Part shown: positions 58,401 to 64,000 of the stretch, piece after piece
Layout of the letters: each line of letters starts with the position of its first letter
How positions within the stretch are numbered: the first letter of the stretch is position 1
From: Coniochaeta sp. PMI_546
Lineage: Eukaryota > Ascomycota > Sordariomycetes > Coniochaetales > Coniochaetaceae
Assembly: GCA_021432605.1 (NCBI GenBank)
Contig: MU271149.1
Coordinates: forward strand, 868,001 to 932,000
Length of the DNA stretch: 64,000 bases
Direction: 5' to 3'
Program-made: the position numbers and the translations under genes
Notes under the pieces: generated by a model
Seen by the model: the letters and a program-made list of their open reading frames with translations, nothing else
What the model was told of the DNA's origin: nothing
Databases searched by the model: none

Positions 58401-60153
58401 GAGAATGTCACGCCTAGTCTGAGCAGCCCCATCAAGATCTCGAGTCCTAAGGGGCAAGGACGGTTCAGAGATGTCGATGATGAGCCGACGAACACGTTCA
58501 ATTTTGAGCAGCCGCAGGCGGTGGGCGATCGGGAGGAGGTGGAGGGGGATGAAGACAGGATCCATCTGCAGGACTTCCTGAACATGACGAGTATTCGCTT
58601 CATGGAGCTTACAACTACCAAGAGGAGGCATACTGTTGCTCCCGCACCGCAACGGGAGAGCGGTGTTGCTGAGGACGGCGACGTGAGCCTGGAGAAGTGT
58701 GTGGTGGCAGGTGCTTGCACTGTGCCTATGTTGGAGCTGTATCAGCATGTGAGTTCACTTTCATCGCCGCCGCTGTCATTCTGACAGTATTCACTAACGG
58801 TATTCTAGTCATGTCGCGAACTCAAGAAGTACATCTCCGAAGGACGCCGTATCGTCCGCGAGATCGAAACAGAGACATTTGAGGAGAACCCGCCTTTGTT
58901 TCGCGAGTACATCTCTGCCTCGCCTGAATTCAAGTTGATCATGGACAATCAGTTCAAGAACGTCAAGACGCACGCCCGACTATTGAGCAAGGCCATGTGG
59001 TACGAGTGGCGGATGAAGTTGCAGGACGGCCTGAAGGAAGGGCTCATTAAGATCGCAGAGGGTATGACGAATGATGACGAGTTGCTGCGGGAGCAGGAGG
59101 AGCTGCTTGCTTCTATCGTGCCTGACCTAGTCCGAAAGTATGAGGCGCTGGCGCAAGAGAATGAGGAGCTTGAGGCTGTTGCTCGTGAGCTGGCGGACTG
59201 TGATCCTGCCGACCTCGAGGCTGCGAGGGCGGACTTGGTTGCCGTCGGTGAGGAGATTGAGGAGAAGTCAAAGAAACTGGCCGCTATGAGGCAGCAACTT
59301 GAGGAGTCTGAGGAGAATATCAGGGATTTGACCGCTCGGAAACAGCATTGTCTTGACGAAATCAAGGCTGCGGACCAGGTTCGCGAGGAGTGCAGAGGTT
59401 GGAGCTTGAGTGAAATTGCCACTCTTAAAGGTATGTCAACTTCCTCGTTGCATCGACTGACTTCAGTTCGAAGGCTTACCACCGCGAATAGGTCAGGTCG
59501 AACTGCTCGAGAGACAGCACGGCTGGGCCATCACTGGCATAGTCGACACGACTGTCTCCCTCACCTATCGTCGCGAGATCGAGCTCGTTCTCGACATCTC
59601 CTCCTTCCAGCCCAGCATGCCCAACTCTCGCATCGACCTTTGGTACATCGCAGACAAACACGAGTACAAGCCCATTCCGGCCACTGTCGAACGCGAGTTC
59701 TTCCTGCAGTGCATCCGTGATCAGGTACGGGGCATGCCGCAGGCCCAAACTAAGATCCGGCGCGTCTTGGCCGTGGTTGGTGCGGCGTGGGACATGGGAC
59801 GGGGCGTGGCTGATCACGTGAGGATGCTGAACGTTCAGTTCCCGACGACGGTGAGCAAGACGTCTGACTCCGAGATCTGTATCAGGTCGAGCTTAGTGCT
59901 CGTGCCGCTGGCGAGTAAGGTGGACGTGCTGCTTCACCTCAAGCACAGGATGGTTGAGGGGCAGAATGTCGAGGTTGCGGTTGTTCCGCGGGCAGAGATC
60001 GTTTATGGGGAATCGTTCAAGACAGACAAGGTTGCTGAGTTCTTGGCGAGTAGAATAGGGACGAAGGTCAAGGGTTGGGAGGAGAAGGGCGAGTCATGGC
60101 TTGATGTTGTTGCTGAGTTGCATGGGCGGCTTGTGGCCAGAGGTCGGAAGTGA
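55487..60153 (+). CDS. SPC7: Outer kinetochore scaffold Spc7/KNL1
   Basis: A 1494-residue scaffold from four exons; introns 55700-55760, 58749-58808 and 59431-59491. It links microtubules, PP1 and the spindle checkpoint. Both PP1-docking motifs are present: SILK at residues 83-86, made at the first splice junction side, and RVSF at about 170. Six MELT-like repeats follow (start bases about 56732, 56820, 56934, 57024, 57147 and 57232), each close to M-[ED]-x-T-x-A-[IV]-G-G. Mps1 phosphorylates such Thr residues to recruit Bub3-Bub1. The middle is disordered. The C-terminal Spc7 domain has coiled coils and then the RWD repeats that bind Mis12, ending HGRLVARGRK. A 479-codon frame on the opposite strand is a shadow. 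Confidence 0.95.
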
Positions 60154-61179
60154 TAATCACGATTATCAGGGCAAGGTTGGAGTTGAGTGGTCTTTCGCTT
60201 TGCTTGGAGTTTGCAGGTGTTTGTTATTAGTAGCGGTTTGCGTGTGTGATGAAATGAATGAAATTCTTGGTCATTTCGTTCCCAAAGTTTGTCTTGATGA
60301 TTTACGAGTTGCGTTTGAGTTCATGTCTCGCACGTCTTGCCACCGCCTCTTCCTAGCAACGAAGAAGATGGAGGTGATGTTTTCATGATAACGCTCAGCT
60401 TTTGAAAGCATGTAGTCTCTGTTGTGCCTGAGGAAATCAAACTCCAAGCTGCAGGACGCTGTAGCCCTTCGCGTGTAGTCGTAGTAGAGACAAGTCAAGA
60501 GTCACCCAGTCCTCTATATATACGTGACCGCCCCTCCAAGCACGTCGAAGCCAGTACTGTGGGAGACAACTGCGGGATTCAATGTCGAATTTTTCGTAAA
60601 GGGCATCACCGTTTACATGCTATATACAGAGAAAGGTTGAGACAGAAACTGGCATGCAGATTGCGGAGTATCGGTTTTGTTTACATGCCCCTGATAAGCT
60701 CATCTTGAAGAGAAGAACCCTTTGCCTCTGGAGAAGGCCGTTCTGAAGGGTGCCTATATCATACGAACAAGTGAAATAGATATCATCTCGGTGGTTTGAA
60801 GCCTGGGTGACGGCGAGGCACCGACCTGGAGACCACGTAAAGCAAAGGTGTCGAGTGAATGATGAAGGTGCGGTGACCTCACGGTCACCACCACTGACCA
60901 CCACAGAGCACCTCGTCCATCACTTCACTCTCCGGGTTAACTAGATAGTCCAAGTTGTAACTGCTTTCTCTGCTCATTTCGCACACCGCCCTGGAAATCT
61001 ATATAAAGTCTTCAAGTTCAGAAATTCCCACCTTGCCTCGATCTTCTTCCTCTCACCACCACACATCCACAGATAATTATTGCAACGCCCACAAGCCCAA
61101 CTGCAAAACAATTATCACCATCAATTCTCTCATGAGATACCTCTCTCTCTCAATTAACAATTATCATAACGATATCAAG
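60154..61179. promoter_or_regulatory. Promoter region of the membrane-protein gene, with TATA box and inverted repeat
   Basis: 1.0 kb between tandem plus-strand genes. TATATAAA lies at 61000-61007, 173-180 bases before the chosen ATG. A perfect 7-bp inverted repeat GGTGACC-N4-GGTCACC lies at 60872-60889, with further GACCACC copies just downstream. The leader is C/A-rich, as in strongly expressed fungal genes. No other gene is visible. Confidence 0.55.
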
Positions 61180-62310
61180 ATGTCTCGCAGCATCTTTTAC
61201 GCCACCCTCGCGGTGTGCTTTCTCTATGCCCTCGGCGGCGTCGTCGATTACCGCGAGGTAATCACGTCCTCCATCACGTACTCGGAGGAGACGGTGATTG
61301 GACCCTGCCCACTCCTCACCTACATCCTCTTCTTCCTGGCATACCCTTATTACCGTTTCCTGAACACGCTCCACCGCATCATCGAACCGCTGTTCCTTGC
61401 GATGTTGGAGGCAATCTACATGGTTTGTGAGGCCCCGTGGTGGCCGAGCATCCTGTACGCCCTCAGCGAACTGCTTCTTTTATTCCTGTTTCTGGTGTCC
61501 TCGTTGTTTTCCCTGGTCGCCGCGTCTCCTCTAGGTTCCATCGCGAGATGGTTCCTATCGGCACTCGCAGCCAGATTCAAGTTGGCCCTCAACAGGCGTA
61601 AATGGGCTTTGGTCCACGGATTCTTTCCCCAAACCTCAGCGGGTAGCGAGGTCCAAGAACGATTTCGAGACCATGAGGCTCAATTAGAAAGCCTGCGTGC
61701 GCGAGCATCGCAGCACTTCCACCGCGTACACTCTTGCCGATCGACTAGAACCTGGACCAACGATGACATCGACTTCTCCCCCCTCGACCTATCGCCCCTG
61801 CACAGCCCCGAGTTACCGCCGGCCGCAGTTGAGCTTCTGAGTGTCCCTCTGTGGAAGCAGCTACTCTTTGGAGTAGATTGCACAGCCATAGCAGAGGAGG
61901 AAATCGTCGACCACTTGCACAGGCTAGCCGACAGGAACACATCGATTCTCCGCGCCCACGAGACCACGCTGCGGGACTATACCCACACGTGCGACAAGAT
62001 GTCCAGCTTCCTCGAGGAGAAATACGCCCGCCAGACCAAAAACCCGTTCCTCAGGGACGCGGTTGGTCGCGGTTCTCTGAGATACGTCCGTCCAGCCCCC
62101 CGGATTACCCAGATCGTCCCGCAGGTACCGAATCCCAAGTTCGTGTCAGAGATGCACAGGACCCAATGGTGGCTGAAAGGCGCCGTGAACGCCTTCAGGC
62201 GTCCGGCCCCCAAGCCAACCTCGGAGCTTCGTTATCGCCTACCCGTCCATAGAGTTGCAGCAATCGCTTCGGAATTCGGTCAGACACTGGGACTGGGTCA
62301 GCAAGGTTAG
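61180..62310 (+). CDS. Unrecognised multi-pass membrane protein
   Basis: I do not recognise this protein. From the ATG at 61180 (context ATCAAGATGTC) it has 376 residues; an in-frame ATG at 61132 would add 16. An N-terminal hydrophobic segment (SIFYATLAVCFLYALGGVV) is followed by a glycine/proline break. Further hydrophobic stretches are LLTYILFFLAYPYYRF and ALSELLLLFLFLVSSLFSLV. The rest is soluble, charged and helix-prone (residues about 140-376), with paired acidic and basic runs and no known motif. The stop is TAG at 62308. The next frame opens in the same phase 24 bases later, so this may be the 5' part of a longer gene (see findings). Codon use looks normal for the region. Confidence 0.6.
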   Translation: MSRSIFYATLAVCFLYALGGVVDYREVITSSITYSEETVIGPCPLLTYILFFLAYPYYRFLNTLHRIIEPLFLAMLEAIYMVCEAPWWPSILYALSELLLLFLFLVSSLFSLVAASPLGSIARWFLSALAARFKLALNRRKWALVHGFFPQTSAGSEVQERFRDHEAQLESLRARASQHFHRVHSCRSTRTWTNDDIDFSPLDLSPLHSPELPPAAVELLSVPLWKQLLFGVDCTAIAEEEIVDHLHRLADRNTSILRAHETTLRDYTHTCDKMSSFLEEKYARQTKNPFLRDAVGRGSLRYVRPAPRITQIVPQVPNPKFVSEMHRTQWWLKGAVNAFRRPAPKPTSELRYRLPVHRVAAIASEFGQTLGLGQQG

Positions 62311-62334
62311 GAACCTGCTACCCACTACCTGGAT

Positions 62335-63972
62335 ATGCCAGCCGTTTTCCCCAGCCTTCCCGCGAGGGAGCAAGTCACTTCGTACGATCCGGCAACCACA
62401 TACCAGAGCACAACGGCGCAGGGAGATTGTTCGGGTACTGGGTTCGACTCCCAACCCCCCCCAAGCCAGCCTCTTGGTACCGGTGTAGTTATTCAGACGA
62501 CAGGCCAGCTACCACCCATTCCGGTGCCGCTCTCCAACCAGCAGCAGAACGAGCCCGAACCTGAAGTCAAGCGGACCGTCATGAGAAATCATGCGTCCAA
62601 GATATTCCCAGCACCGTATTTACGGCCGTTTGTGCCCCCGGCAGGACTTGTCGCCAACCCGGTGACAACAGCCCCGACCGTCCAGACCTCGGCTTCGGCC
62701 CATATTCCGACCAATGTTGGCACCGTCGCGCAGCAACAAGTCACAGTTGCTGCGCCGACTTCTCTTAACCCGGCTGCTGCTCCGACTTCTCTCAACCCGC
62801 CCGCTGCTCCGACGAATGCTCCGAAGACTGCCACTCCGACTCCCCTGGCGATCGCGCGTGCCGCGGCGAAAGCCAAGGCCCCAGACTCGGGGAACAAGCC
62901 GGTAAAGAAATCGAATTTCGCGAAAGCAGCGGAACAGGCAAAGGCAAAGGCAAAGGCAAAGCCAGCTCCTATGCTCCCCTCAGCGCGGAAGACACCTGCC
63001 CCGAAGGCTGCTGCACCACAACCTCCTGTATCGCAACCTCCGGCACCTCAAGCTCCTGCACGAAGTGCGCTAGTCATGCCTCTGATGACATATCCCGCGC
63101 CGGCAGCTCCGGCACCCCAACCTCCGGCACCAAGTGCCATGGATGTAGATACGCATCCCGTGCCGACGGCTCCCGTGCCTCAACCTCCAGCACCAAGTGC
63201 TATGGATGTGGATACACATCCCGTGCCGGCAGCTCCCGCACCTCAACCTGCCGCACCTCAACCTGCCGCACCTCAACCTCCGGTATCTCAACCTCCGGCA
63301 CCTCAACCTCCTGCACCAAGTGCGCTAGTGTTGCCTCTTGTGACATATCCCGTGCAGACGGCTCCGGCACCTCAACCTCCGGCACCAAATGCCATGGATG
63401 TAGATACACATCCCGTGCCGACGGCTCCTGCGCCTCAACCTGCCGCACCTCAACCTGCTGCACCTCAACCTTCGGCAGCTCAACCTCCGGCATCTCAACC
63501 TCCTGTACCAAGTGCTACGGCTATGGATATACATCCCGTGTCGACGGCTCCTGCACCATCTCAGCAGGAGACCCAAGGTCCTCAGCAGGAGAGCCAAGGT
63601 CGCAAGATACTTAAGGCACGGCCAACGGGAATCATCCCTGATCTAGGGCTGTCCGCTGGAGGCAGCGGGAGCTCGAACGAAATCCGCCCACCAGAGTCCT
63701 TTGTGTTCAAAGCACCGATCAAGGATCTTCAGAAGCTGCCAAAGCCGAAGGTGAAGCCCGAGCCCCTGGGTGTCTATGCAGAACCACCGCAGAACCCGGA
63801 GTTGAGAAAACATATCTTTGGCGACGAGGAACCTCCACTCCCCACTCCGCGCCATCCTCCTCCAAAGCCTGCCTCGTCGGGAAGGAGAATCACTCCGGAG
63901 GTCAGCACCAGCCGCTCCTCCAAATACAGTCATCGGGGGGGCTATGGTTCGAGCCGCGGAAGAGGCAAATAA
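62335..63972 (+). CDS. Unrecognised Pro/Ala-rich repeat protein
   Basis: I do not recognise it. A 545-residue frame from ATG 62335 to TAA 63970-63972. The first 150 residues are polar and Pro/Gln-rich. A Lys/Ala block (AKAAEQAKAKAKAKPAP) follows, then a repeat region of about 190 residues built of PQPPA pentapeptides and AMDVDTHPV blocks. The last 130 residues are more ordered-looking (FVFKAPIKDLQKLPKPKVKP) and end in a Gly/Arg/Ser tail (GGYGSSRGRGK) like those of RNA-binding proteins. No domain is visible. It lies in the same frame as the preceding membrane-protein gene, with only one stop between them. Confidence 0.55.
   Translation: MPAVFPSLPAREQVTSYDPATTYQSTTAQGDCSGTGFDSQPPPSQPLGTGVVIQTTGQLPPIPVPLSNQQQNEPEPEVKRTVMRNHASKIFPAPYLRPFVPPAGLVANPVTTAPTVQTSASAHIPTNVGTVAQQQVTVAAPTSLNPAAAPTSLNPPAAPTNAPKTATPTPLAIARAAAKAKAPDSGNKPVKKSNFAKAAEQAKAKAKAKPAPMLPSARKTPAPKAAAPQPPVSQPPAPQAPARSALVMPLMTYPAPAAPAPQPPAPSAMDVDTHPVPTAPVPQPPAPSAMDVDTHPVPAAPAPQPAAPQPAAPQPPVSQPPAPQPPAPSALVLPLVTYPVQTAPAPQPPAPNAMDVDTHPVPTAPAPQPAAPQPAAPQPSAAQPPASQPPVPSATAMDIHPVSTAPAPSQQETQGPQQESQGRKILKARPTGIIPDLGLSAGGSGSSNEIRPPESFVFKAPIKDLQKLPKPKVKPEPLGVYAEPPQNPELRKHIFGDEEPPLPTPRHPPPKPASSGRRITPEVSTSRSSKYSHRGGYGSSRGRGK
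63000..63560 (+). repeat. Coding minisatellite (15-bp PQPPA units with longer blocks)
   Basis: Degenerate tandem units of 15 bp, consensus CCTCAACCTCCGGCA, occur in two runs of five (63240-63314 and about 63431-63505). They alternate with blocks that contain ATGGATGTAGATAC-type sequence, starting at 63139, 63202, 63394 and 63523. A LVxPLxTYP block is repeated 258 bp apart. All units keep the reading frame. Confidence 0.85.
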
Positions 63973-64000
63973 GTGGCCTGAGCGGTCCCGTGAGAGAGCT

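Noticed and set aside
57281-58720. 479-codon open frame on the minus strand
   Set aside because: It lies wholly inside SPC7 exon 2, opposite the disordered Ser/Pro-rich part, and has no motif; it mirrors that composition.
62306-62354. 49-nt intron (GTTAGG..CCCCAG) joining the two right-end frames
   Set aside because: Removal shifts the reading frame; only the 36- or 45-nt alternatives keep it.
62435-62460. T-arm-like TGGGTTCGACTCCCA resembling a tRNA
   Set aside because: No matching acceptor, D or anticodon arm can be drawn upstream; it lies inside an open coding frame.

Overview
The window is nuclear DNA of a filamentous ascomycete (Pezizomycotina, most likely Sordariomycetes). Genes are compact and carry many 50-100 bp introns with GT..AG ends and CTRAC-like branch sites. 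A single dispersed 5S rRNA gene lies between protein genes. The proteins include fungal-type families such as a Zn2Cys6 regulator, kexin, Snx4/Atg24 and Spc7. Both strands carry genes, and I see no operon, secondary-metabolite cluster, CRISPR array, intact transposon or virus-derived element. The species cannot be named from the sequence alone.

Layout. 0-7.8 kb: 3' part of a choline/GABA-type permease (+), a DsbA-like thioredoxin-fold protein (-), the rRNA/tRNA cytidine acetyltransferase Kre33/NAT10 (-), and the exon-junction RRM protein Y14 (+). 7.8-20.1 kb: a 1706-residue PhoD-type phosphatase (-) and the co-repressor scaffold Sin3 (-). 21-24 kb: a secreted FAS1-domain protein (-), a 5S rRNA gene (+), an intron-bearing tRNA-Arg(CCG) (+) and adenylate kinase Adk2 (-). 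25.4-32.6 kb: LETM1/Mdm38 (+), Snx4 (+) and Kex2 (-). 34.9-38.0 kb: an eight-exon Zn2Cys6 transcription factor (-). 38.0-43.2 kb: a 5.15 kb stretch without a recognisable gene. 43.2-60.2 kb: Cia2 (+), Snu114 (-), Erg10 thiolase (+), a mitochondrial membrane protein (-), an Emi1-like twin CX9C protein (-), ribosomal protein S11 (-) and kinetochore Spc7/KNL1 (+). 61.2-64.0 kb: two unrecognised same-frame reading frames (+), separated by one stop codon, that may be a single gene.

Function. Most genes are single-copy housekeeping genes: ribosome production (Kre33, S11, 5S), splicing and mRNA marking (Snu114, Y14), chromatin and chromosome segregation (Sin3, Spc7), mitochondria (Mdm38, Adk2 and two small proteins), sorting and processing (Snx4, Kex2), sterol precursors (Erg10) and Fe-S delivery (Cia2). 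Three head-to-head pairs (Kre33/Y14, Snu114/Erg10, S11/Spc7) share intergenic regions of only 420-490 bp. Exon models were built by reading splice signals. Every multi-exon model below stays in frame, with total coding length divisible by three.

I did not find a clearly new biological system. The best leads are the split reading frame at the right end, a TACACGTGTA palindrome found four times in gene-free DNA, the 571 bp intron in Snu114, and the large gene-free block upstream of the Zn2Cys6 gene.
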